The position numbers and the translations under genes were made by a program. Below, in pieces: positions 46,550 through 56,266 of a DNA stretch of 64,000 nt (position 1 is the stretch's first letter; every line of letters starts with the position of its first letter). A model generated the notes under the pieces. The model did no database searches, was not told the origin of the DNA, and worked only from the letters and a program-made list of their open reading frames with translations. Origin of the DNA: Trichomonas vaginalis G3 (Eukaryota > Parabasalia > Trichomonadida > Trichomonadidae); the NCBI RefSeq assembly GCF_026262505.1, contig NC_067204.1:17648165-17712164 (forward strand). Reading direction: 5' to 3'.

Positions 46550-47271
46550 ATTTCCTACCACTTCAAACAAAAATTAAAATCTTTTACATTTGTGTACTTT
46601 TGAGACCGCATTCAATTTTTTAACAACATAATTATAGCAAATATCAATCAACATACCCGTTGCATACTGCTATTAATCTTCAAAAAATTCTTTCAAAAAT
46701 TGTGAATATCATAGAATCATCACTAAATATTTTATGATGGATATGGAATATGTTAAAGCAATATTTGGACGAAATGCTTTTCTTATGTCAGATGGGCGTA
46801 AGAGTATAATTAAGAGTTTTACAAAAGTCAGATTGGCAATTACATCATGTAAACTGAATCTGATTTCGAGTAATATGAATTGATTTTTGTTTAACCATAT
46901 ACAACATGAATACAATAGATATTTCAACATATAAAATCTTGTTGCACAATTCTGTCTAAATTCGATTTTTTATTATTTTCTTGGAATGTCCAAATTTAAT
47001 GACAAACTACCAGAATAATTGATTTTGGCACACGATACTTTTAAACATGAACCGAAATTTATTTAATTTGAAATCAGGAATTAATGCTCAATTGTATCAA
47101 CCAAATCAACATGATATAACATTCAATTACAGTTAACATTGATTTATGAACGAAGTACAAGTTCAAATAATCATCTTAAAAAAATATCCAAAAATTTCGT
47201 TTGTATAGAAGATATTTAGTATTATATAGATGCTAACAGCGACAGATAAAAATGTAAGAACACTGATTGAA
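46550..47271. other. Intergenic region, nothing recognised
   Basis: AT-rich DNA without convincing open frames or hairpins; the missing 5' part of the Pmp-like gene is not detectable here. Confidence 0.45.
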
Positions 47272-47706
47272 CTAGTTAGTCCAAATTTTAGAAGATTGAA
47301 CTTGGTAGCCGTATGCTTGCAACTCTTTAACAACTCTATCAAGAACAGATTGTTCCCTTGCGTAAACATTTACAGGAATATCCTTATTTGTTAAAATATT
47401 TTGGAATTGCTCTGAAAACAAATCAGAATCAATGAAAATAGCTTCTTTATAGTGGCCAGTTTCCCATTGTTGCTTAGTGCAAACATCAATTGTAATTTGT
47501 TTGCTGATAGCGTCAGTTTCTGTGTAAGATTCTCTCCTGGAAAGGAATAATATCCAAGCTAAGGCAAATCCAATTAGGAGACCCATAACAAATCCAAAAT
47601 AGCGCTTGATTTTAGCAATTTGTGGATTAGTGTATTGATGACGCTGTCTTGGGCGGAACATTCTTGATTTTTTTTTGACATGTAAATACTTTGGCATTAT
47701 TTTCAT
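47272..47706 (-). CDS. Membrane-anchored rhodanese-like protein without the catalytic Cys, 144 aa
   Basis: ATG at 47706, with a second in-frame ATG three codons on. A basic N-terminus (residues 1-36, KKKSRMFRPRQRHQY) precedes one membrane segment at about 37-56 (YFGFVMGLLIGFALAWILFL). The remaining 85 residues look like a short rhodanese domain: ITIDVCTKQQWETGHYKEAI matches the (L)IDVR...E...GHI.GAI pattern, and PVNVYAREQS corresponds to the active-site loop VYCR.G, with Ala116 in place of the catalytic Cys. The helix VLDRVVKELQAYGYQV closes the domain. So it would be a non-catalytic sulfurtransferase fold, perhaps for binding. The family call rests on these motifs only. Confidence 0.65.
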   Translation of the reverse strand: MKIMPKYLHVKKKSRMFRPRQRHQYTNPQIAKIKRYFGFVMGLLIGFALAWILFLSRRESYTETDAISKQITIDVCTKQQWETGHYKEAIFIDSDLFSEQFQNILTNKDIPVNVYAREQSVLDRVVKELQAYGYQVQSSKIWTN

Positions 47707-48233
47707 TTTCGTCTGGTATCCGAATTATTGATCTATAACTCTATTAATTTAAGCGCAATCCACTCATACACAACCTTACTTAATAGCTCATTGTGAATGT
47801 TATCATTCTAGTTCTAACTTCAAATTGTTTCAATAGCTCATTGTGAATTTTCTGTCAATTTTTTAGCAAAGTCAAATTTCTAAACTCAAACTATTGAATT
47901 TATCCTTCAAGATGAGGATCTCAATTTTTTTATTGGTTGCATAAATTTATTCCGTTTTTCCAACCATTATATGGATTAATGAAGTTCCGGTATGTTGCAA
48001 AATGAAGAGTAGTTGTACCTTTTTTTTTGAATTTATATCTGTACAAGAAGAAATAAAATGTTGCGATTTTATCAATACCTTAATACATCATCGTTAATTA
48101 TATGAATTGGCAATCAAATAATTCCAATAGAGTTTATTCAATTATTTATATAATTTGCCAAGCAAAAATAGCATTATTAGAACGATTGCATTCATAAAAA
48201 AAATTTACAGTCATCTAAATTGAATAAATGTAA
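47707..48233. other. Intergenic region with a solitary ankyrin relic
   Basis: On the minus strand, 48070-47991 translates in pieces to GTTTLHFATYRN preceded by KFKKK, the core of one ankyrin repeat, with no open frame around it. No other feature. Confidence 0.45.
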
Positions 48234-48269
48234 GTTTTTTTTGGATCTGACAACGACGATAGAGGATGT

Positions 48270-50678
48270 TTGGTCCTTAGATCCTTTAATTTTGTCGCAT
48301 ATATACCAGTAAATGATAGAATATTGTATTCTACAAATAGAGTTACAAATATTGAGATCAAATCTAGGTGTGAGATTGTTTTTGGACAACTTGGTCCATC
48401 GTATTGTGGAAATCATGCATTTGAAGGGAGCAGACGCACTCTCAAATCGGTTACATTTCAAGAGAATTCTAAACTTAATACAATCAGTGACTGTGCATTT
48501 TTTGAATGTTCAGAACTCAATGCAATTGATTTTTCAAACTGTAAATATCTTAAAACAATCAATACATATGCATTCTTTAATTGCCATTCACTAGTGAATA
48601 TATCTTTACCATCTTCAGTCCAAGTTTTATCAAAATACTGTTTTATTTACTGTTCAAAGCTTGAGAATGTTTTTATTCAATCAGATTCTGAACTGCGAAC
48701 AATGAATACCGGGTGTTTTAAAGGAACAGTTCTTAAAAGTCTTTTTATTCCAAAATATGTCTCAGTGATATATGCAAACATAGAATCACCAAAACCGCTT
48801 AAAACAATCGAATGCGATGAATTAAGTGAATTATTCACTTCAGTGAATGGGATTTTATATACAAAAGATAAAAAATCACTCGTTTTCTTTCCGAGAAATC
48901 ACTCCAAATCATTCACAACTCCAGACTTTATTGAAAATATTGGATATTTTGCATTTGGATATTCATTGCTCGAATCCATTACATGTACGCCAAACGTCAA
49001 AACAATCGAAACATATGCATTTGTTAACTCGCAATTAAAGTCATTGAATCTTCCATCTTTCATTAATTTAAATGGCATTGGACAATTTCAAAGTTGCCTA
49101 AGCCTAAATGAAATTACGATTGAGGATGGAGTCACAATAATTAGCCCTTTATGCTTTTCAGTGGCAAATATATCTAGTATTGTATTTCCAAATACATTAA
49201 AAATTATTGGCCCTAATGTTTTTTCATATTGTTATAATCTGATTAATGTAACAATCCCCAGTTCAGTTACATATTTAGGAGGTAGATGTTTCTCTTCGCA
49301 TACCAACATTACTTTTGAGGAAGGATCTAGATTCATCCGAGATGATCAAAATCTAATATATAATTCAAGAACAGCTCTGTCTTTATGTTTGAGCGAGAAA
49401 GAATCATATACAATTCCAGAAAATGTTGAAGTGATTCGTGACAGCGTATTTAGTGAAAATGGCAATCTAAAAACTATTGTTTTTGATGGTGAAACCATGC
49501 TTAGAGCTATAGATCCCTATGCATTTGCAAACTGCAGAAATTTAACAAATATTATTCTTCCAAATTCTCTTGAAACAATTGGACGATGCGCATTTTTAGG
49601 TTGCACAGCAATCAGAAATTTAAAATTCGGAAACAAACTGAAAGCAATATATGATGTAACTTTTCAAGGTTGTACAAGTCTTGAAACAATCGATTTTTCA
49701 GAATGCGGAAATGCAACAATTAGAGAAAATGTATTTAATTCTTGTAAGAATCTCAAAAATATAGTTTTCTCAAACAATTTAACAGCGATTCAGAGTTCAT
49801 GTTTCTTGAATTGTTTTTCGTTGAGAGAAATTGTTTTCCCATCATCATTAGAGAATATTCATTCATATGCATTCAGTAACACAGGAATCACAAACATCAC
49901 ATTCCCAGCAGACTGTAAACTTACATCTATTGGTATGGGTTGTTTCAGCAAATGTTATAATCTTTCACACATCACACTTCCTCCAAATGTCAAAGAGATC
50001 GGATCTAACTGCTTCGAGAACACGAACATCACAACTTTCATAGTTCCAAATCGCACAGAGTACATGTCAGACTACGTCTTCAAAGGATGCACAAACCTCG
50101 TCAAGTTCACAATTCCAGAAGACTGCTCTCTTCGAAACATCGGTAACTTGTTCTTCGACGGATGTTCATCTCTTTCTGTCATCGAATGTCCACGAAGTGA
50201 ATACTTCTCAGTCGATGTCGGTGCTCTTTACAACAAGTCGGAGACAGTCCTCTTCTGCTTCCCTCCAGCGTCAGATATCAAGTTCTTCAACCTCCCACAG
50301 ACACTTCGAACTATATCATCAGGCGCATTCATCGGATGCAGAAATCTGATCAGCATCTCTATCCCAGATGACTCCGTTCGTACCATCAAACAATATGCAT
50401 TCGCGAACTGCTCTTCACTGACATCGATCAACATCCCTAAGTGCGTCGAAAACGTCGAGAGTTCTATCTTCTTCGGATGTGATCATCTTCGATGTGGTGT
50501 CATCATCGAGAACAGGTCAATCTCATTCATTCGAAAGATCATATCAGAATGTCTTCTTAACCCTAAAGCTATATACTCATGTGACTTCCTTACATGTCAA
50601 TGCAGAATCATCAACACTGAAATCACAAAATCACTTCTCTATGCATGCACTATTATTCTATACTTAGGACTATTCTAA
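48270..50678 (+). CDS. BspA-like LRR_5 surface protein, about 800 aa, 5' end unresolved
   Basis: The frame is open from a TAA at 48231 to the stop at 50678, but there is no in-frame ATG before about residue 145; 48270 (TTG) is a nominal edge. Homology with the copy at 63297 begins at NDRILYSTN (near 48313), so the first coding bases may lie elsewhere. About 25 LRR_5/TpLRR repeats are visible (LKTINTYAFFNCHSLVNISLPSSV, LTNIILPNSLETIGRCAFLGC in type). The C-terminus has CDFLTCQCRI and then a hydrophobic end, SLLYACTIILYLGLF, which may anchor it. Codon use changes sharply near 49980: the last 700 bases use many C-ending codons, the first 1700 AT-rich ones. Family members are surface proteins linked to adhesion. 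Confidence 0.8.
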   Translation: MVLRSFNFVAYIPVNDRILYSTNRVTNIEIKSRCEIVFGQLGPSYCGNHAFEGSRRTLKSVTFQENSKLNTISDCAFFECSELNAIDFSNCKYLKTINTYAFFNCHSLVNISLPSSVQVLSKYCFIYCSKLENVFIQSDSELRTMNTGCFKGTVLKSLFIPKYVSVIYANIESPKPLKTIECDELSELFTSVNGILYTKDKKSLVFFPRNHSKSFTTPDFIENIGYFAFGYSLLESITCTPNVKTIETYAFVNSQLKSLNLPSFINLNGIGQFQSCLSLNEITIEDGVTIISPLCFSVANISSIVFPNTLKIIGPNVFSYCYNLINVTIPSSVTYLGGRCFSSHTNITFEEGSRFIRDDQNLIYNSRTALSLCLSEKESYTIPENVEVIRDSVFSENGNLKTIVFDGETMLRAIDPYAFANCRNLTNIILPNSLETIGRCAFLGCTAIRNLKFGNKLKAIYDVTFQGCTSLETIDFSECGNATIRENVFNSCKNLKNIVFSNNLTAIQSSCFLNCFSLREIVFPSSLENIHSYAFSNTGITNITFPADCKLTSIGMGCFSKCYNLSHITLPPNVKEIGSNCFENTNITTFIVPNRTEYMSDYVFKGCTNLVKFTIPEDCSLRNIGNLFFDGCSSLSVIECPRSEYFSVDVGALYNKSETVLFCFPPASDIKFFNLPQTLRTISSGAFIGCRNLISISIPDDSVRTIKQYAFANCSSLTSINIPKCVENVESSIFFGCDHLRCGVIIENRSISFIRKIISECLLNPKAIYSCDFLTCQCRIINTEITKSLLYACTIILYLGLF

Positions 50679-51173
50679 ATTTTTTTTTAAATTCAAATTA
50701 TAAATTTCTATGATATAAAATTGAACAGGTTATTAGATACTTCGATCCAGAAGAACATGCAGAGCAAGGACTTCTTTCTGCATATACACGTATTATGTCT
50801 GTGAAAATCAGTTCTTATTAATCTGATAATTGCCAATTGTTATCAAAATAGTAAACATATCCGTGCATAATATGAACACTCAATTCTGCAACGTTTGCAC
50901 ATATGATAAGATTCTTGCTGCACAATTGAATCTATTCCTTTATCTAAGAAACTTACTTTCAGAACACAAACAGAAATTGAATTGTTATTTTTTGCTAAAA
51001 ATGAAAATATTGCATATACATTCGATTTACATTAGTTATGCATTCTTTCATTTGTAACTCGACTAAACATAAAAATCCTTTATTTAAGCTGCAGAGTTTA
51101 TGCATTTTTGACATACTATTGGTGAATAAACTTCATTTATCAAATAAACTTCTAAAGATAAGATTTTACTACT
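50679..51173. other. Convergent intergenic region, nothing recognised
   Basis: AT-rich; the short open frame at 50830-51057 starts with an ATG but has random composition and no family likeness. Confidence 0.45.
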
Positions 51174-51818
51174 CTATTTTCTACCACCTTTTCCTTTAGG
51201 TTTTCCTCTAAATTGGGCCTTTCTAGCTTCAGCCTTTCTTTCTCTTTCCTCTTGCCTCTTTTGCTTCTCTTCTCTCTCTTTCCTCTTCTCTTTACGTCTC
51301 TCCTTCTCCTTTCTATCTTTCTTAATTGACTTCTTTAATTGAGCAGATGTCATTTCTACCTTTTCGCCAGCAGCTGCACGCTTGATCTTATCCCAGTTAG
51401 CTTCTTCAGGGTTCTCTGCTGCGAGCTTTTCTTCGTATTGCGCTTGTCTAAGTTTCTGGAATTTATTCTTGCCTTTTTCGAACTTAACTTCCTTCTTTTC
51501 TTTGAGTTTGGCGAATTTGAAATTTGGCTTTTCTTCAGTTTGCTCTTCAACTTGCTCAGAACCAGATTCATCACTTGATGATTCATCTGAAGATGAAGAA
51601 GAAACTGGCTCTTTTCTTTCGATAGGAGCACTATCTGCTGTAAGTTCGACAGTCTTGATTTTTGCTTCTTTGACTGGTTTTGGTTCTTTTGGCTTCATTT
51701 CTTTCTTCTTTGGCTTTTCTTCCTTTGGTTTTGGTTTGTTCTTCTCATCTCTAAGATCTTCAAGTGCTTTTTGATCGATACTCCTACTCAGAGATATAAA
51801 TAAAGAAAAGGAATCCAT
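51174..51818 (-). CDS. SURF6/Rrp14-like ribosome-biogenesis protein, 214 aa
   Basis: SURF6/Rrp14 is a nucleolar factor for 60S subunit assembly. The N-terminal half is Lys/Glu/Pro-rich with a Ser/Asp/Glu patch (SSSSSDESSSDESGSEQ), typical of nucleolar proteins. Residues about 115-185 carry the SURF6 C-terminal pattern: a W in EEANWDKIKRAAAGEKV, then QLKKSIKKDRKEKERRKEKR, equivalent to the W....aaGekv..d..lLKKs.Kr.ekkK of the family. The protein ends in a Gly/Lys/Arg tail (FRGKPKGKGGRK), RGG-like. ATG at 51818. The low complexity means the match rests on about 45 residues; another nucleolar coiled-coil protein is possible. Confidence 0.65.
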   Translation of the reverse strand: MDSFSLFISLSRSIDQKALEDLRDEKNKPKPKEEKPKKKEMKPKEPKPVKEAKIKTVELTADSAPIERKEPVSSSSSDESSSDESGSEQVEEQTEEKPNFKFAKLKEKKEVKFEKGKNKFQKLRQAQYEEKLAAENPEEANWDKIKRAAAGEKVEMTSAQLKKSIKKDRKEKERRKEKRKEREEKQKRQEERERKAEARKAQFRGKPKGKGGRK

Positions 51819-52242
51819 AGCTATATATTGTCACTTTTAGAGGTCTAAAATTTTGGTGCTCTCAATTTTGATTTGAAATTTTAAAAATTAGAAAATTCAT
51901 CACTATTAAAGAGTAATTGCAAATTATTTGATAGTATTAGAAAATTAGTATTTGTGATTTCAAGCAAATTTGAAAATTATTTTGATTATATTTTCTCCAA
52001 TTTAAGGTATTTTTCGAATGTACTACGGCTCCTAAAGTTTTATAAAAATTTGGTAATAATCATTCTATCAATTATATCTGAGAAGATCTTCTATTTAGAT
52101 ATATTTTCAAATTTGAAGTCACATTTGATCTTTCTAATACTTAAATGCCTTACATGACAAATATCCATATGCTTCTGACATTATTGTGTATCTTGACTAA
52201 CACTTGCTTTTTGCCTAAATTATCTCACCTTTTGTCAAAATA
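51819..52242. other. Intergenic region between divergent genes
   Basis: AT-rich. TCAAAATA just before the ATG at 52243 may serve as the helicase initiator. Nothing else seen. Confidence 0.4.
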
Positions 52243-55200
52243 ATGATTCCTGAAGAATTAAAAGCCGAGTTTGATCGTATATTTAAAGAAACCGAAAAGA
52301 AAATATATGGACCAAGCTTGGAGGATATGCCATTTCGTATTGGTCCACTCCAATATGCAGGCCTTGGAGATTTCAGACCTGTTCCTGAAAATATCAAGCC
52401 ATCATGTTTGGAATTCCAGCTAACATTACCAACAATGGATATACAGCCAGTGTTTGATCTTGTAACAGGAAAATTAGTTGATTATAAAGATATTCCAGTT
52501 TCTACTCTTTCAACAGATAATCCAGCACTCGTTCGCCCAGTTACAGATATTGATGACTATCTTGGGGGCACTGGACCCAATAAACAAACAAAACTTCAAG
52601 AACAAGATTTTACTACTTATTTATCAGCATTAGAAACAGGTACAAACTTACTAACAACTCCGTTTGACGAAGGTGTTTCAGAAGCCGAAACACTCGAACC
52701 TCTTCCAGATCTTCCAGAAATTCAAGCTTCTACTGAATACAGAGCCCCAGCAGAGACAGAGAAAGAGGAGCCAATTTCAGAACCGTACAAACTTGATGAT
52801 TGGGACACATCTCAGTTCCAAACAGAAGTTCCAAAGCCAGCTTACGAATTCAACTTCAAGTGCGATAATTTCCAGGTCAGATCCATGTACAGACTCGAGA
52901 AGAACCAAATGGTATTTGTTTCTGCCCCTACATCTGCCGGTAAAACAGTCGTTGCTCAATATGCGATTGCATTAGCCAGACAACACAAAATGCGCGCAAT
53001 TTATACATCTCCTATTAAAGCTCTTTCGAACCAGAAATACCGTGACCTCAACAAAGTCTTCCACGACGTCGGAATTCTTACAGGTGATGTATCTCTTAAC
53101 AGAGACGCTTCCGTACTCATTATGACAACAGAAATTCTTCGATCAATGCTTTACAGAGGCGCCGATCTTCTCCGTGATGTCGACGTCGTTATTTTCGATG
53201 AATGTCATTATATTTCTGATGAAGAACGCGGTGTTGTCTGGGAAGAGTCCATTATTCTTATGCCACCTCATATCAACATGGTTTTCCTCTCAGCTACAAT
53301 TCCAAACGATACAGAAATTGCCGCATGGATTGGTCGTACAAAGAATCGCACGGTTTACGTCGAACGCCATACCGAACGTCCTGTACCTCTTGTCCACTGC
53401 CTTTATGCCGCTAACGATCTTGCTGTTCTTAAACAACCAGGCAAGACATTCGATAGTCAAAAATTCAAGAGGCTTGAGAACAAGTTTAAAGAGAAACAGA
53501 AGAAAGGACCGAAGAGAGAATTGTTTACTCCACAATATTGGCAGAAAGCAATTGATAAATTCGTTAATGCTGATTTATTACCAGTTTTAATGTTCTCTTT
53601 CAGCCAAAAGAACTGCGAAAAGTTCGCAGAATTCGCCAAACAGAAGTGTCTCATTGACGATAAGCAGAAAGCCCACGTAGAACGCTTCTTTACGCAATCA
53701 ATTTCCAGATTAAAGCCAAATGACCGTTGTTTACCACAAATCGAGCAAGTTAGGTCACTTTTGGTCAATGGTATCGGCCTTCACCATGGTGGTATGCTTC
53801 CAATTCTCAAAGAATGCGTTGAAATTTTATTGGCCGACGGTTATGTCAAAGTTTTATTCTGTACATCGACTTTCGCTATGGGTATCAACGTTCCTGCACG
53901 TTCTTGTGCCTTTACAAGCCTTGAAAAGTTTAATGGACAAGAATTTGTTAATTTAACTCCTACAGAATACGTCCAAATGTCCGGCAGAGCTGGCCGTAGA
54001 GGTCTCGACTCCCAGGGCCACGCGATCCTTATGGTTACTAAGGAATTCCCTGAAGAAGCCTTCATTCAAAAAATGTTCGACGGAAAAGTTGAGAAACTGA
54101 ACTCACAGTTCTACATCAGATTCAACATGATCCTCAATCTCATCAGAACACAAGGTATGGAGATGACAGATTTGATGAAAAGATCATTATCTTCAAATAC
54201 AGTTCAGTCCGCCATTCCAAAGAAGAAAGAAGCTCTTGCAAAGGTTGAAGAAGAGATCAAGAACTACAAGAGAGCAGATTGTGCTCTTAACGCTAAATTA
54301 GAGCCAAATTTCTTGGAATTCAACACAGATATCGAAGATTCACTTGATATCTGCGGAAACTACGCCGAAATTATTAGAAAGCTCCAAATCAATGCCAAGC
54401 ATATCAAAGAAAAGTACGGAAGAGATTTCAAATCCAAAATTCTCCAAAAAGGCCAATTAGTTTTCATTTCCGAGTACGGTGGAGAAATCGCCATCATCAA
54501 GAATGTCACAGCGACTAACGTAGAGCTCCAAACTTCTCTTGTTTCAACACTTAACGTTCCATTTGAAAAAATCCTCATAATTTTCCAGAACAAGGTAAAT
54601 TCAAGCGTTTTAATGGCTCAAGAAAAGGAAAAGGGTCTTGAAGTTGCAAATTATTTGAAACTTTTCGGTTCCCAAGATATTGATTTGCATACAATGCATA
54701 CAGAGATCGAAGACTGCTGGTCCTTCATCTCCAAGCATCCCTGCTTCACATGCGATATTCGTTCAAGCCATTATCCATCAAGTATTAATCAAATCGAAAA
54801 CATTGAGAAGAAGAAGAGGCTTGATGACGAAATGGATGATGAGAAATTGGCATTCATGCCAACCCTGAAGTCAATGATCAATATCTTGAAGGACCACGAT
54901 TACATATCTCAAGATAATGTCATCCAAATCAAAGGAAGAGTCTCCATTGAGCTCAGTTCCGCAAACGAATTCATTGCTACTGAGTTATTGACGAATTCCT
55001 TCTTCGATGACTTAGAACCAGCCGAAATCGCCGGAATTGCTTCTTGTTTGGTCGCACAAAAAGCAGGCAACAAAGAAGAGAATTTCGAGATTCCTGACTA
55101 TTTCGCTGAGAAAGTCCAGTTTATGCAGGAAATTGCTCAACAATTGGTTGATGATTTCGATAACTACCAGATAGATCACCAAGATGATTTCGTTGAATAC

Positions 55201-55452
55201 AACGTTAACCCACACGCAATCATGCCTGTATATCAATGGGCTAGCGGAGCAGATTTCATCGATATCATGCAAATCACACTAATTCCTGAAGGAACTCTAG
55301 TCAGAGTCATCATGATGACAAACGAACTCCTCAAATCCCTTTCAAAGGCTTCAAAACTTATCGGAAATGTCGATTTGGTCGAAAAGTTCGAGAAAGCAAG
55401 CGAAGCAATCAGAAGAGATATCATATTCGCTGCTTCTCTTTATCTTAACTAG
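52243..55452 (+). CDS. Ski2-like DExH RNA helicase, 1069 aa
   Basis: Ski2 feeds RNA into the cytoplasmic exosome for 3'-5' decay; its relative Mtr4 does so in the nucleus. Residues 1-200 form the N-terminal region, with FDLVTGKLVDYKDIPV resembling the Ski2 element that contacts its partners. Helicase motifs: APTSAGKTVVAQYA (Walker A near 225), DECHYISD near 319 (DExH box, here DECH), SATIP near 350, GIGLHHGGMLP, and QMSGRAGRRGLD near 578. RPVPLVHCLY follows the first core domain as in Ski2/Mtr4. The arch insert (about 620-850) contains a KOW-like part, QKGQLVFISEYGGEIAII, and the C-terminal DSHCT-type helical domain ends the protein. Ski2 rather than Mtr4 is preferred for the N-terminal element. 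All motifs intact. Confidence 0.9.
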   Translation: MIPEELKAEFDRIFKETEKKIYGPSLEDMPFRIGPLQYAGLGDFRPVPENIKPSCLEFQLTLPTMDIQPVFDLVTGKLVDYKDIPVSTLSTDNPALVRPVTDIDDYLGGTGPNKQTKLQEQDFTTYLSALETGTNLLTTPFDEGVSEAETLEPLPDLPEIQASTEYRAPAETEKEEPISEPYKLDDWDTSQFQTEVPKPAYEFNFKCDNFQVRSMYRLEKNQMVFVSAPTSAGKTVVAQYAIALARQHKMRAIYTSPIKALSNQKYRDLNKVFHDVGILTGDVSLNRDASVLIMTTEILRSMLYRGADLLRDVDVVIFDECHYISDEERGVVWEESIILMPPHINMVFLSATIPNDTEIAAWIGRTKNRTVYVERHTERPVPLVHCLYAANDLAVLKQPGKTFDSQKFKRLENKFKEKQKKGPKRELFTPQYWQKAIDKFVNADLLPVLMFSFSQKNCEKFAEFAKQKCLIDDKQKAHVERFFTQSISRLKPNDRCLPQIEQVRSLLVNGIGLHHGGMLPILKECVEILLADGYVKVLFCTSTFAMGINVPARSCAFTSLEKFNGQEFVNLTPTEYVQMSGRAGRRGLDSQGHAILMVTKEFPEEAFIQKMFDGKVEKLNSQFYIRFNMILNLIRTQGMEMTDLMKRSLSSNTVQSAIPKKKEALAKVEEEIKNYKRADCALNAKLEPNFLEFNTDIEDSLDICGNYAEIIRKLQINAKHIKEKYGRDFKSKILQKGQLVFISEYGGEIAIIKNVTATNVELQTSLVSTLNVPFEKILIIFQNKVNSSVLMAQEKEKGLEVANYLKLFGSQDIDLHTMHTEIEDCWSFISKHPCFTCDIRSSHYPSSINQIENIEKKKRLDDEMDDEKLAFMPTLKSMINILKDHDYISQDNVIQIKGRVSIELSSANEFIATELLTNSFFDDLEPAEIAGIASCLVAQKAGNKEENFEIPDYFAEKVQFMQEIAQQLVDDFDNYQIDHQDDFVEYNVNPHAIMPVYQWASGADFIDIMQITLIPEGTLVRVIMMTNELLKSLSKASKLIGNVDLVEKFEKASEAIRRDIIFAASLYLN

Positions 55453-55722
55453 TAATAAAACATTTTTTTTTATTTATTTTGTGAAAATTTATCAATTGTA
55501 ATGTATTTTTTATTTGATTATGTGATAACAAGCGTTATTATGTAAAAAAAAGTGAAGATGCTTGATTTCATTTTTACCCTTTATTATAGGACGGATAATT
55601 CCTTATATTAGGGATTGTCAGAATACTCAATTGGAATAAGTTTCTATTTATTTTTGTTAGCTCTTTCACTTCACTCGGTTTTTTAAAAGGATTATTATTT
55701 TCGTCTAGAAAAGTGATAAAAA

Positions 55723-55749
55723 TATCATTTTCGTCAGACGAAAATGATA
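55723..55749. repeat. Perfect 27-bp palindrome
   Basis: TATCATTTTCGTC, one central A, GACGAAAATGATA. Partial copies of the arm (TTTTCGTCTAGAAAAGTGAT, GCGAAAATGATAAAT) stand on both sides. Confidence 0.75.
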
Positions 55750-55904
55750 ATTTTTTATTTTCAGGGTCATGCGAAAATGATAAATTTGTGAGATTGCATT
55801 ACAATGGTACATACTTGAATTGCAATGCATCTATTAGGAAATTTGGTGAAAAGAAATTGAGATGTATATTATTGTTTTAATTAGGTTTTACGTTGGGTGT
55901 AAAA

Positions 55905-56132
55905 AATGCGCAAAAACGATTATTTTAAATTGAATTTGCGCATTATTTGTATATTTTAAAAATTTTGGAGTTGACCATTATTAAAAATCAAATCCATTAA
56001 TAAAGAATAGCAACAGTTGCGTATGCAATATATATATATAAATACATTTATTTTTGACTACTTTACACGGAATGATTTTTAAATGCACAAATAATGCACA
56101 AATTGAATTCAGAATAATCGCTTTTGTGCATT
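55905..56132. repeat. Inverted pair of 46-bp repeats, each a hairpin
   Basis: 55905-55950 and the reverse complement of 56087-56132 match at 40 of 46 positions by my count. Each copy is a hairpin: AATGCGCAAA/TTTGCGCATT on the left and AATGCACAAA/TTTGTGCATT on the right. The G-to-A and C-to-T differences fall on paired positions, so pairing is preserved. Confidence 0.75.
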
Positions 56133-56266
56133 TTTCACTTGTAGCAAACCCGTTTTAAATATTTCATTATGGCCTTTGTTTCTAATTTGGGGGTACAATA
56201 ATCAGCATATATCTCTGAGTAGGAACAAAGTCAATAATCAGATGTTGATTATTTAATAGATTTTTC

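Larger units (their letters stand above)
55453..56266. other. Intergenic region with fold-back repeats and a conserved flank
   Basis: Contains a 27-bp palindrome (55723-55749), an inverted pair of 46-bp hairpins (55905-56132), and from about 56140 the 3' flank shared in reverse orientation with 20634-20765. Elsewhere AT-rich. Confidence 0.6.

Noticed and set aside
48230-48264. Possible very short intron (GTAAGT ... ATAG) before the BspA-like frame
   Set aside because: Joining across it does not give an ATG in the correct frame, and the 3' side lacks the ACTAAC-ACACAG type signal known from Trichomonas introns.
51339-51774. Plus-strand open frames opposite the SURF6-like gene
   Set aside because: Shadows of its Lys/Glu-rich coding strand (Ser/Phe/Leu-rich on the opposite strand).
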